NCBI RefSeq assembly: GCF_022965805.1
Contig: NC_133108.1
Span: 36,653,361-36,717,360, forward strand
Origin: Primulina eburnea
Lineage: Eukaryota > Streptophyta > Magnoliopsida > Lamiales > Gesneriaceae
Direction of reading: 5' to 3'
DNA: 64,000 nucleotides
A model generated the notes under the pieces. The model was given only the letters and a program-made list of their open reading frames with translations. It was not told the origin of the DNA and made no database searches. Within the stretch, counting starts at the first letter, position 1. Every line of letters starts with the position of its first letter. Of the stretch, positions 1-11,188 are shown piece after piece. The position numbers were made by a program, and so were the translations under genes.

Positions 1-405
1 TTAAAAACATAATTAAAAATTAATTATTATATAACATTTTATTTTAAATATTTTCTTTAATTTTAGTTAATCTATATCTTAAATTATTATATAAGAAAAT
101 TCATACCGATACTGTATTAAAATTTTCGGTATACGGAACCAAAATAAACCTTACATTAAAAAAAAAATTATAATTTATTGTTTTAAAATATTATATATTT
201 TAAAATTTTTGTATATTTTTCCGGTATTTCAGTATATACCAAAATTTTCAAATTGGATATCGTTACCGTACCGAAAAATTCGGTATTGTTACCGTACCGT
301 ACCGTACCGAAATCTTCGGTATATTTAAAATTCAGTAAATTCAATATTTTTTTGTTACGATAATCTCGGTATACCAAAAATTCGGTATTTTTTCCCACCC
401 CTAAC
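1..405 (-). repeat. hAT-like nonautonomous repeat fragment rich in CGGTATA motifs
   Basis: Read on the minus strand, the stretch begins near 405 with a TAGGGGTGGGA-like end. It is filled with short self-complementary blocks (GGTATACC, TACCGTACCG runs at 290-310, TTCGGTA/TACCGAA). The left part runs off the window, so the other terminus is not visible. The 'GGGGTGGG...ACCGAA' layout is that of nonautonomous hAT-like repeats common in asterid genomes (family knowledge). No transposase is present, and the small ORF here is just repeat sequence. Confidence 0.5.
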
Positions 406-429
406 AGGGCTTGTATTGGCATGTGCTAT

Positions 430-975
430 ATTACACAATTTTCTTTGAAAGAAGTGTCAATTTGATGAATTTCAAATTGAACTAGATAATGAAGCTCAAT
501 TGTTTTGAGTGTTCTTTTAATAAAATTTTATTATGAACTTATAAAAATATTATTCATTAATATGTTGAATTGACATAAAGAATTGAAATTTTGATTTCAA
601 TAAATTGGATAGTTCATCTGTCGTTTTTCACAAATTAAATTGATTTAACTTTTAAGTAAGTAAAATTCATTTACATTCATAAATAAAATAATAATTTAAA
701 ATTGAAGAGGTTATCTATGTTCAATAATTATTTTAAAAAAATTAATAAAAAATAAATCACAATTATAAACTACAAAATTCAAATAATTTTATGAAAAAGT
801 TTACAAAAGTCTACAAAAATCTTGAAAAAAAGTCTATAAGAGTCTATGAAATTTGTTTTACAATTCTATGAGATTCCATAAAAGTCAATAAAAATTCATC
901 AACTCCACAAAAGTCCCTCATTTAAAAAAGTCATTAAAATTCTTTGAAAGTATAAAATGAATACACCCCCCTAAG
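430..975 (-). repeat. AT-rich dispersed repeat, copy 1
   Basis: AT-rich noncoding DNA ending at about 965 in 'gaatacacccccc'. Its reverse complement resembles the stretch starting at 32757. Both begin with a GGTGTATTC-type end, then share 'acttttgt.ga', 'gtaaactttttcata', 'gaacat.ataa' and 'attcaacata' blocks in the same order. This is a dispersed repeat in two inverted copies. No terminal inverted repeat or target duplication could be fixed by eye. Confidence 0.45.
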
Positions 976-2167
976 TATTAGTACTGTACTTTGACTCGTT
1001 TACCGGCTTCGTGAAAGTCATCAAATGGCAAAATTGAGTGTAATATCAACATATGTAGGAGCTAATATATTGTAGTCGGGGATTCAATGCTCATCTACGT
1101 GTCTGGATATCCTACGTGTTCTTATGATTTAATAGTGCAAAAAATATCTTGTCAGACTATGAGACGTGCTTGAGGGTAAATTAGTTCCCTAGTTTCACAT
1201 GCAGGATAATTATGATCACTAAAAGATACATCGCATCGTTGTCGAATTCATATGCAACCCTCGATATACCAATGGTTGCATAACCATAACTTACTACTTC
1301 TTGCATGTACTATCAATGATATTCATGGAATCATGAGACAACGATGCTAGACGCTCTTAGCATTATTCCATTAATGCAATAAAAAAATGATTTCTAATAT
1401 TCTTATGATCAAATGATTAATACATAAAATAAGGCTCATCCCGAATAAGGTACATGAGTTGTCTCGAATCACATATAAGAAATCATTAAGAGTCACACAA
1501 CTATTAATTATGTGTTCCTCTTGAGATAGACAAATTCAAAGAATTAATTTTATTGATTGAATTTTGATGGAGATCAAACATTTGGTTTATTAATGGGTTT
1601 AAAATCAGATTCAGTATGCCTGAAAATTTTGTGAAGAGAGTGCAATTGCATAAGTTTTGTGAAGCAATTCCAAAATTGGTAGCTGCCAAAATTTGAGTAA
1701 GTGAATGATTGATTTTGGCTAGTTGACTTTAGCTCAGTAGTTATTCGAAAAGTTTGACTTTATATCATTATAAAGAGTTGTTTTCTCTCGTCAAATTGGT
1801 GATATCTAATAGTCGATAAGGATTATGACGAAACCATGATCATGGATTGTTTATTGGATTAGGATTGGAGAATCCTAGTGAAACGGTAACTAATAAGAGT
1901 CTTAATTTGGCAAAACACCAAGTAAGAATTTCATTTTTTAAACTGGAGTGATATAATAAAACTATAACAAGGACTTTAGACACAGTGATTTGGAATGTCC
2001 TAATAAAAAATTATCTAGATAGGATTGCATAATCTGGATGAGATTATTATCTACATATGATTGCATTATTTAGGTAAGACTCTAGATATCCTATTTGATC
2101 AAAACTACAGTCTTGATAAGATTTTTCAAGATCCATGATATCATTAAATATGAGATAACGCATCAAA
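976..2167. other. gene-free stretch, unclassified
   Basis: No convincing coding frame is seen on either strand: the longest open stretch is about 60 codons with no recognisable domain. Base composition and lack of splice structure suggest old transposon sequence, but I could not assign a family. Confidence 0.4.
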
Positions 2168-4719
2168 TGTGACGTCTACTACTAAAATACTACTTGAATT
2201 TTTTTAGCTATGTTCGAAAATACCCATGCATATACATGCGAATAAAAACAGTCAACCATGCGTAATAAAAGTCATTCAACTACTGAATAATAAAAATAAA
2301 TACAGTTTAATAAATCCTAAATATAATCAACTCTTAGACTACTGTTTTGAAAAGAACTCAAACGCAATATTCAAAAGTTTGTCAAAATCCACAACGTACA
2401 AAAAATGCAAAACGTCTAAAAACAATGTTTCACCCATGACCCATAATCATAATATGCGGAAGAATGCGAGGTCCTCGGGTTATCGTCCATACTCCCAGCT
2501 CCGCCTACTCAGTCTTCAGCGCCTCCAGTCTCCACATTATCGTGCTCACCTACATCAATCACATCTAGTGAGTCTAAAGAATCAACACAACTAAACTGTT
2601 ATAACAATTACATATATGTAACATGCAACAGTGAAAAGTATTGTAATTAAAATAAAATTCACGATCCTTAAAAACGTGAACCCAAACATAACATAACATA
2701 AACATATTTAAATCATATCTCATCATGTAATCATATACGTGTTCATTTTCCTTTATTGAATTCAGATCATTAGTTGTGACTTTAATATCAGCTCTAAGTC
2801 GATGGATCCATCTGCGTATAACTGCGGTACCCGATGGCGAGGACAACGGCGACAATTTTACCCTTTCGATAAGCATTGGCCTTACATGTTCGTTTTCATG
2901 TTCGTATTAGTCATAACCAACTCACCTCATTCGAAAACAAGTCATCATATTCATCACTTCTAAAATTCATGCATATACGTATATTTTCTTAAAACCAAGC
3001 ATGCAAAGTATTTTCCCGTATTTTCATAAAAATTCATATACATTTTAAACATGAAATTAAGGTTATCAGGACGCTATCAGGACTACTAACATGACCCCAC
3101 GTGCAAAATTATCATTTTGCCCTTGAAAACCCTAGTTCACAATTTTACCTCTTGACCTCAAAATTTCGACCTGAATCCAACCACACTTATTAAAACACCT
3201 CAAAACATATTTATAACCATTTCCTAGATGTAAACTCGAGCCCATGCATTAATTTCTATAATTCGTTTTAAAACTTGGACCTCGGTCTTGGTACAATCCG
3301 AATTAACCCGAAACTCAACAAAACTTATCCAAAGCTAAACCATGACTTGAACCTACATGATCAGCCTTTAAACCACTTATTTTAGACCACCTAAGGCCCT
3401 CGAAAGTCCTCGACCAGCTGCTGGAATTTTCTGCACGTATCGAGAGTCAAACCTAATGCACCTAGCCTTCGACCTTCGACCCTAGCCCTTAAACCGATGC
3501 TTCCAGACCTTGGATGACCCCTATAGGACCATGACCCGACCCATATGAACCTGACTAGACCAACCTAACCCACGTCTACAACCCTTGCGATCGGGATCAC
3601 TCGAACTCGCCCAAAACTCGACCTAGCTTGTCATCAAGCTTCGATCCAAACCTAGCCCTTCTACGAGCTGACCATAGACCATTCCAACACATGACTTGAA
3701 CCAGCACCTGGAATGAGCAATGCACGCCTGTCTTCTCCCTTTCACCTGATCTAGCCATTCAAACCCTAGAACCAAAATATCACCATCGACCCTTATCCTT
3801 TTCGATCCAGATTTTATATCACCCTTGAACACCTTCGAAACCTGCTGTAAAATGCTCCCTAAAAATCAAAGATTTGGTAGCCCTTCAACCATATCAAAAA
3901 CGAGAGCATCAAGGCATATAATATGCATATTTTCGTGTAAAAATCATGTAAATTCAATGCAAAATGATATATCTATGTAATACTATGAAAGAACCGTTCA
4001 AAACACATATCACGATGCGATTGATGAGAAAAAAGAGATATAGGGCGTGCCTTTATGTATTTACGCTCGAAAACTCAGCAACAAATGCGTAGAACGGATA
4101 CCGGAGGGACGGAAAAGAGTTTCTATGAAATTTTCTTGAGAAAACCTAGCAAGGTTGTTGCTGGAAAATCACAAGAAGCTGCTGGAATATTGAGAGGGGA
4201 GGCCCAAAATAAGAGAAGGGAAGATTAGGGTTTTGGGCCGTTAATTAAAATAATGAGGATGTGAAGGAGTCTAGGCCAAATATATATATTAAAATAAGTC
4301 CATTAAGCCCAATAGCTTACTCGTAAAATATTTTTTTAGGTATGTTTTTTAAAATATTACCCGAACCCTCAAAAGGTCCTCTAGTTTTTTAAAAGTAGAA
4401 TATTGGTTTAAAATACGGCTCGAGGCATAAAAGTACCTTAAAAGGCCCATTCTCGAAAATCCATCATATTTACATCATATATTAAATAGTTAAAAATAAT
4501 TATTTAATAAAACATTTTGTCCTCAGTCTTCGTTCCTCGTTCGAGCATGAAATACTGCTAAAAGTCCTACATCATGCAATCTTAATGAACCAAGAAATAA
4601 AGCACATATTCATGACACAATCATGCATTTAATGTATTAAAAAAATTAAACGCACATTTTAACAAAACCCTATATTTACATGCAGTCAGATTACGTTGTT
4701 CGAATTTCTAGACCTAACA
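2168..4719 (-). mobile_element. long LTR (3' LTR) of a Tekay-type Ty3 element
   Basis: The right edge is clear. Directly after the pol stop and a G-rich polypurine tract, the minus strand starts TGTTAGGTCTAG at 4719. The left edge is a candidate only: the minus strand reads ...GACGTCACA ending at 2168, giving a TG...CA element of about 2.55 kb, which suits the long LTRs of the Tekay/Del clade. The stretch has no coding frame of note. The matching 5' LTR is absent, because the element is cut off near 6460. A target duplication cannot be tested. Confidence 0.6.
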
Positions 4720-4737
4720 ATCCCCCCCCCCCTAATA
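4720..4737 (-). other. polypurine tract of the Tekay element
   Basis: On the minus strand a run of twelve G, preceded by ATTA, lies immediately before the TGTTAGG LTR start and just downstream of the pol stop. This is the expected site and composition for the plus-strand primer of a Ty3 element. Confidence 0.7.
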
Positions 4738-4757
4738 TTGAATTTCGTCCTCGAAAT

Positions 4758-6460
4758 TTAAAACGTACCGAATAACTCCGGATAGCGAATCCTCATCTCT
4801 GTATCAGTCTCCCACGTAGCCTCCTCGGAATGATTCAGCCACTTGACTTTGACCATCTGGATCACCTTGTTCCTGAGTCTCCTATCATGTATGTCCAATA
4901 TCCGGGTAGGTCTTTCCTCGAAAGACAAGTTCGACATTAGCTGCAGAGGCTCGTAGTTCAGCGAAGGATTCGACATGTATTTCCGCAGCATCGAGACGTG
5001 GAACACGTTATTAACTCCCACCAGATTCGACGACAACGTAAATTTGTATGCTAGTGTCCCAACTCTTTCGAAGATCTCGAATGGTCTTATGAATCTAGGA
5101 CTGAGTTTGTCCTTTTTACCAAATCTCATCTCACCCTTCATAAGTGCGACATTCACGAACACGTGATCACCCACTGCAAACTCTAGATCTATGCGCCGCT
5201 TATTTGCATAACTCTTCTGTCGGCTCTGTGCAGTCTTCATCCTATCCCGGATCTTGACCGCTAGCTTTGCAGTCTGTCTGACAATGACTGGACCCAACTC
5301 TGCTCTTTTCCCTACCTCATCCCAATAAATCGGCGAACTACACTTTCTCTCATAAAGCGACTCGTATGGAGCCATACCAATAGATGTCTGATAACTTTTG
5401 TTGTAGTGAACTCCACAGGAGGTAACTTTGGCTCCCAGATGCCCTGGAAGTCGATCACGCAAGCTCTAAGTAGGTCCTCCAAGATCTGAATCACACTCTC
5501 AGACTGACCGTCGGTTTGAGAATGAAAGGTTGTACTGAATAGCAGCTTGGTACCCAATGCCTGATGTAGACTCTTCCATAATGCAGATGTGAATCTCGGG
5601 TCCTTATCTGACACGATGGACACTGGAATCCTATGCAGTATGACTATCTCTCTGATATACAGATCTGCATATTGAGTCATGGTGTAAGTATTCTTGATCG
5701 GTAGAAAATGTGCTGACTTGGTAAGCCGATCAACTATCACCCAAATGATATTATACACTCCAACGGTCCTGGGTAGCCCTGACACAAAATCCATAGTGAT
5801 GTTCTCCCATTTCCACTCGAGAATAGGGAGCGGTCTCAGATTTTCTGCAGGTCTCTGATGCTCTGTCTTAACCCGGTGACACATCAAACACTCAGACACG
5901 AAGATCAAAATATCTTGCTTCATGCCCGGCCACCAATACAAAGACTATAGATCCTTATACATCTCCGTACCCCCTGTGTGTATAAAGTATGAGGTGTTGT
6001 GGCTTCCCTAATAATGTCTGCTCTGAGTGAATCATTGCTAGGAACACACAGTCGGTCGCGATATCTGACTATGCCATCCTCAACAGAATATAATCTCAGG
6101 CCCCTAGACTCATCCCTCTGTCTCCACTTCTGCAACTTCTTATCAGATGACTTCCCTACTCGAATCATATCTCTCAGCATCGACTGCAGTGTCGGGATAG
6201 AAATATTAGGAGCATCGCCATAGCATAAACTGCAAGCTCAAATCTTTGGATCTCTGTCTGCAACAGTCTCTGTAAAGACAATTGTGTGATCACTGTATTC
6301 TTCATGCCCAGTGCGTCGTCTACCACATTATCCTTACCTGGATGGTAGCTAATGTCGCAGTCATAGTCCTTCAATAGCTCTATCCATCTCCGTGTCTCAT
6401 ATTCAGCTCTTTCTGTGTGTAGAAGTACTTCAAAATTTTGTGATCGGTGAAACACAAGCT
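4758..6460 (-). pseudogene. Tekay-type Ty3 pol remnant: RNase H end, integrase, chromodomain
   Basis: Broken reading frames on the minus strand join into the 3' half of a chromoviral pol. In order they show the end of RNase H (FTDHKILKY, then a WIELLKDYDC tract), the integrase zinc-binding region (C..C in SECLMCHRVK, 5870-5900) and the integrase core. The core carries the catalytic acidic residues in MDFVSGLP, VSDKDPRF and QSESVIQ. A C-terminal chromodomain-like segment follows (VKVKWLNHSEEATWE), ending YPELFGTF at 4758. Frameshifts near 6175, 5940 and 5400 and a lost cysteine/histidine region around 5950 make it dead. Gag, protease and reverse transcriptase are missing. The 5' end is fused directly to copia sequence near 6460. 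Confidence 0.85.
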
Positions 6461-6464
6461 ATGT

Positions 6465-8995
6465 CTGGTCTAGTACACACAATTGCATACATGAGGCTTC
6501 CGACAGCAGAAGCATAAGGAACCTTGTTCATATAAGCCCGGTCCTGCTCCGTCGAAGTTGATTGTGCTTTGGTTAGTTTAAAATGACAGGTTTAGCTCCA
6601 TTAATGTTAAATCTGCTAATCAGCTTTTTCACGTACTCTTCTTGAGAAAACTTCAAGATTACATTCACTCGGTCTCTTAAGATCCTTATTCCAAGGATTT
6701 GCTTTGCAGCACCCAAATCCTTCATAGCAAATTCTTTTGATAACTTTATCTTGAGTTTATCAATCTCTTCCAGATAAGCTCCTGCTATCAACATATCATC
6801 TACATATAGCAGTAGAATGATATAAGAATCATCAAACTTCTTCACGTAACAACAGTGATCAGCCTGACACCTCAGGAAACCATTATTACTCATGAATCCA
6901 TCAAACCTCTTGTACCACTGTCATGGAGCTTGTTTGAGACTATACAAGCGCTTCTGAAGTTTGCACATCATTTTCTTTTTTCCCCATACTTCAAAGCCCT
7001 GTGGCTGCTTCATATAAATTTCTTCATCTAGGTCACCATGAAGAAAGGTCATCTTTACATCTAACTGCTCCAGATGTTAATCTTCTTTTACCACTAATCC
7101 GATTATAGTCATGATAGTGGTTAACTTAACAAAATCTCAGTCTAATCAATGCCTTAATTTTGTTAAAAACCTTTTACATCGAGTCTTGCCTTGTACCATT
7201 TGCTACCATCATGTTCTGATTTTAGTAGGTATACGCACTTGTTATGTAATGCCTTTTTGTCTTGCGAAATTTCTGTCAACTCTACCTTCTGGTTGGATGA
7301 TAATGAATTCATCTCATCTTTCATGGCTAACTCCAATTTGGTTGAATCATCATTTTTCATTTCCTCTACATAGGTTTCTGGTTCACCTTCTTCTGTCAGC
7401 AAAATATAGTGAAGTGCAGGGGAGTATCTCTCAGGTGATCTAATTGTTCTCTAAGATATTCTGAGTTCAATCACCGGAGTTTGTGGGTCATCATCTTGTG
7501 TAGTTGTTTCTTCATGTTCCCCATTACTGCCTTTTGATTCATTCACATGAATATCTGTCAACAACACTTCATCAGTCTTCTTGACTTCAGGATATTCATC
7601 TTCGGCTCCGATATTTGACTTGTCCTTGTACAATACTTTCTCATTGAAGATTACATCTCTACTTCGAATGATCTTCCGATTTTGGTCATCTCAAAACCGA
7701 TAACCAAACTCATTATCACCATAACCAATAAAGAAACACTTCTTTGATTTGGATCAAGCTTTGTTCTGTTAGCCGAGTCAATATGAACATAGGATAAACA
7801 TCCAAACACTTTCAAGAAAGAAATGTTTACTTCTTTGCCGCTCCATACATCTTCGGGTATTCTGCATTCAAGCGGTACCGAAGGTCCTCTGTTGATCAGA
7901 TATTCTGCAATGTTAACATTATCAGCCCATATAGATTTCATAAATCCAGAATGCAGTCTCATGCTCCTAGCACGTTCATTCAGGGTCATGTCCATCATTT
8001 CAGCTACACCATTTTGTTGTGGTGTACCAAGAATTATTTTCTCCATCTTGATCCCGTTCTGTGCACAATATTTCTTGAACACATCATCTTCATATTCACC
8101 ATCATTATCAGATCGTAAGAACTTCACCTTTAAGTTGGTCTTTTTCTCATCCATGGATTTCTATCTCATCCATGGATTTCTACATTTTAAAATTCTCATA
8201 AACATCATATTTATTTTTCAGAAATTAAACCCAAACTTTTCCGGCTTGAATCGTCGACAAACGTGACATAGTATCTTGAGCCTCCAAGATATGTCAAAAG
8301 AGACGGTCCCCAAACATCTATATAAACCAGATCCAACTTTACTGTTTTCGGTTCTCTACCGCCTTTTTAAAAGATCGCATTTTTCTGATTTCCAAATATA
8401 CAGCTTTCACATAGCTTGTGTTCAACGATCTTTAATTCCAATAGTTTCTCATTTGATACAAGAATTTTTGTTCCCTTCTCACTTATATGCACAAGCCTAC
8501 AATGCCATAGACTTGAATTAACTCCAACATCCACGGCTGCTAATGTATCTCTACAACTGGAAGTCATATAAAGTATTCCAGTTTTCTTTCCTTGAGCAAC
8601 AGTCATGGCTACTTTGTTAACTTCCTAGGAACCATCACCAAAGGTCACATTATGGCCTACATCATCGAGCTATCCCACCGATATCAAATTACGTGTCAAT
8701 TTTGGTACATGCCTAACTTTGTTAATTTTCTAGACAGATCCATTTGACATCTTCATCCGTACATCACCCATACCAACTAAAGGTTTTTCATCAGCAAGGA
8801 AAACTTAATTGTAATCTCCAACGATGTAATTATCAAATACATCACGATAACCAGTGGTATGAAACGAAGCTCTTGAGTCTATAACTCAAGAATCAATCGG
8901 GCTTTCCATGGATAGTAATAGAGCATCATGTACCTTTTCAGTAACAGCATTTGCATTATTCGTTGCTGATTTGTAGTTCTTTTTCAAGTGACCAG
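6465..8995 (-). pseudogene. copia element 1 pol: protease, integrase, reverse transcriptase
   Basis: The minus strand reads through many stops and shifts. After the zinc knuckle comes a protease region with a DSRASFHTT active-site tract (normally DSGA). A pre-integrase domain follows (WHCRLVHISEKG and CESCIFG, about 8400-8520). Integrase contains RSDNDGEY and TPQQNGVAEMM with 'GCLSYVH' at its end (7800-8150). Reverse transcriptase has [18 protein letters not shown] sequence at 7020-7060, the catalytic LLYVDDML at 6800-6830, then KDLGAAKQILG and YASAVGSLMYA. Stops and frameshifts occur at least near 8997, 8890, 7740, 7440 and 6930, so no functional polyprotein can be made. Confidence 0.85.
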
Positions 8996-9725
8996 TTTAT
9001 CCACAACTCCAACACTTCAAATTCTTTTCAAAAAGGTTTTTGTCTTTTCCATTTCTTGACTTGGATCTACCGCGCCATCTGTTAGATCTTATTTCTCCAT
9101 TCATGCCTCTTCCTCTGTTCCCGAGATTTAGAGCAGATCTCGATGATGTCCCTCCACCTGAAGCCATCTTGCGAACTTTTCCAGCAAGAATTTGATCTCT
9201 GACATTATTGAATTGTAGCTTTCTTCCAACAGAGTTGCTAACCGCGGCCCGTATTGGTTCCCAAGTATTTGAAAAAGACGCCAAAAGAATAAGTGCATGA
9301 ATCTCATCATCAAAATTTATTTCATCCGATGTTAGCTGAGAAACAATCGTATTGAAGTCATTGATGTGTTTAGCCACCGAAACACCTTCTCCCATTTTCA
9401 AGTTGAGAAACTTTTTCATGAGATGTACTTTGTTGTTTGTTGATGGCTTATCGTACATGTCCGATAAAATGGACATCATCTCTTATGTGGTTTGTGCCTC
9501 CACGATGTTATGTGCCACATTCTTCGTTAGAGTCAATCGTATCAGACCTAACATCTGTCGGTCAAGGAGCTCTCAGTTATCATCCTCCTTCTTCTCTGGC
9601 TTCTTTCCTGAAAGAAGTTGATGCAAATTCTTGCTTTACAGATAATCTCTAATCTATAACGCTAGAACGAAAAATATGTTCCGTCGAACTTGTTGATTCC
9701 CAGTCTCGATCCATCATATCTGGCC
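8996..9725 (-). pseudogene. copia element 1 gag (UBN2-type)
   Basis: On the minus strand a gag begins near 9725 with KFDG-like sequence, then a tract containing WELLDRQMLG and LTKNVAHNIVEAQT. It continues after a stop as MMSILSDMYDKPSTNNKVHL and LKMGEGVSVAKHINDFN. This matches the gag-polypeptide (UBN2) fold of copia elements. A basic region (NRGRGMNGEIRSNRWRGRSK) precedes a zinc knuckle starting CWSCG that is cut by a TAA at 8997-8999. A TAA in the opening 30 codons also breaks the frame. Confidence 0.8.
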
Positions 9726-9837
9726 GTCGCTTCTCTAGCCTTAGAAAAAAATCTAAAAATCTTTTTCTGATGTGGAAGATCAAACAAAGCTGCAACCACA
9801 AAACATACTCAGAATTCTAACAAATTTTAATACAAGT

Positions 9838-9848
9838 CTCTGATACCA
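9838..9848 (-). other. primer binding site of copia element 1 (initiator tRNA-Met type)
   Basis: The minus strand reads TGGTATCAGAG two bases after the LTR end (...CAATAACA). This is the standard copia primer site complementary to initiator methionine tRNA. Confidence 0.85.
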
Positions 9849-9850
9849 GT

Positions 9851-10416
9851 TGTTATTGATAACGTCGAAAGATAACGACCATAATGATAATATAGTACCA
9901 AAAATTGCGGAATAAAATAATCAACAGGAATACAAAGATTTACGCGGTTCATCCAATATAGGCTACGTCGACGGAGCTACTGTAAATCTTTATTATAAGG
10001 ATAAAATATTACAAGTGTATATAACATTCAATCTCTCATAATCTTAACCCCGAGTATCACCGATAAAATATTTTCTCTAATTCACACAAGAATAATACTC
10101 AATTTTTTTTCTTCTCACTTGAGTTGCTCTCTTAGTCTCTTTAACTTGAGATGCTTTTAACTCTTGAGTTAGGTGTCTAGCAAATGAGCTCTATATATAG
10201 CAAACTCTTCGAATGTGAATGTCTGATGTAAATTCAAACTTTGTTAGCCACCATTTGGACGATAGTGTGGACATTTGCATTGGACGGCAATGTGAACATA
10301 AGAACGGTTTTTTTGTCTACAATTTTGGTCAAAATACACATGTTCAAATCTTAATACTTTGATCCATCTAGGACTTCAGAAGAACCTGGTATCCAAAACT
10401 TTCCACAAATTTCACA
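9851..10416 (-). mobile_element. 5' LTR of copia element 1
   Basis: The inner edge is fixed by the primer site: the LTR ends ...AATAACA at 9851 (minus strand). The outer edge is inferred at 10416, where the minus strand reads TGTGAAATTTGTGG. The size, about 566 bp, fits copia LTRs. There is no second LTR to compare with, so the outer edge could be off by tens of bases. Confidence 0.65.
10191..10200 (-). promoter_or_regulatory. TATA box in the copia element 1 LTR
   Basis: Minus-strand CTATATATAG lies about 215 bp inside the LTR, followed by an open leader. The position fits the U3 promoter that drives element transcription toward gag. Confidence 0.55.
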
Positions 10417-11188
10417 ATCCAAGAATCTCAGCCTTGTATTGACGGCCCTTTACGGCAAATTTAAAAAGTAAATATGGCAATCAATACTATATTTCACTGC
10501 AATACTATATATCAAGTCAAACCAAATGAACCTAAATATGTTAGGCACATGGGATGGGGCCATGTAATTTAAGGTAAACATAAAGATACAGAACAAAAAC
10601 AAAAACAAAAAAACTCATATCAGATATCTTGGCTGACTTGCATACACATTATGATAAACTATAACAATCTTTTGAAACCAGCAGTACTTGGATACCTTAT
10701 TCTCGAGTACTAGCTTTTAGAGTTACCTGACGTACGTTCAAACCAACAACAAAAAATTTGTTGCAAATTAAATACAGAGTGTACTCAAATCATGAAGAAT
10801 TGGTCGGACACATTGGAAGATATGTCAGGTATACATAAAGCTCAATAAAAGAAATTAAAGATAATAAACTGATACCACTCCATCATCCATTCCCTGTAGC
10901 TAAAAATGTCAACTAGCTATAAATGGAGCATTCCAAGCATTTATCCATCGCCACATGGAAGATTTAAGTTCAGCTCTCATCAGTAACATTCCAAATATTC
11001 GAGAGATGAATACCCAAGTTACTCGAATTCAATGGAGGACTGATTAGGCATAAGAAAAATTATATCCAAACTATATTCTAATAAATAATGTTTTAGCAGA
11101 AATATTTTAAGACAGTGCAAAATTTTGAACAGTAAAAAGGAATAGAAAATATCAGCTATGACATCCAGCATTAACATTCCAGGCTCTT
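10417..11188. other. intergenic, including the SEC15A 3' untranslated region
   Basis: No coding frame or recognised repeat. The part adjoining 11188 must hold the 3' UTR and polyadenylation region of SEC15A. AT-rich stretches such as the 'aataaa' context near 11080 (minus-strand TTTATT) do not let me place the poly(A) site. Confidence 0.5.

Larger units (their letters stand above)
6461..10416 (-). mobile_element. Ty1-copia element 1 (3'-truncated, minus strand)
   Basis: From right to left: 5' LTR with TATA box, tRNA-Met primer site, gag, protease, integrase and reverse transcriptase, all decayed. The element stops in the reverse transcriptase, just after YASAVGSLMYA and CTRPDIA at 6466-6500, where Tekay sequence begins. 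RNase H and the 3' LTR are not found in the window. The gene order PR-IN-RT identifies the Ty1-copia superfamily. Confidence 0.85.

Noticed and set aside
1504..1689. 61-codon minus-strand ORF
   Set aside because: No similarity recognised; within repeat-like DNA with no start or splice context.
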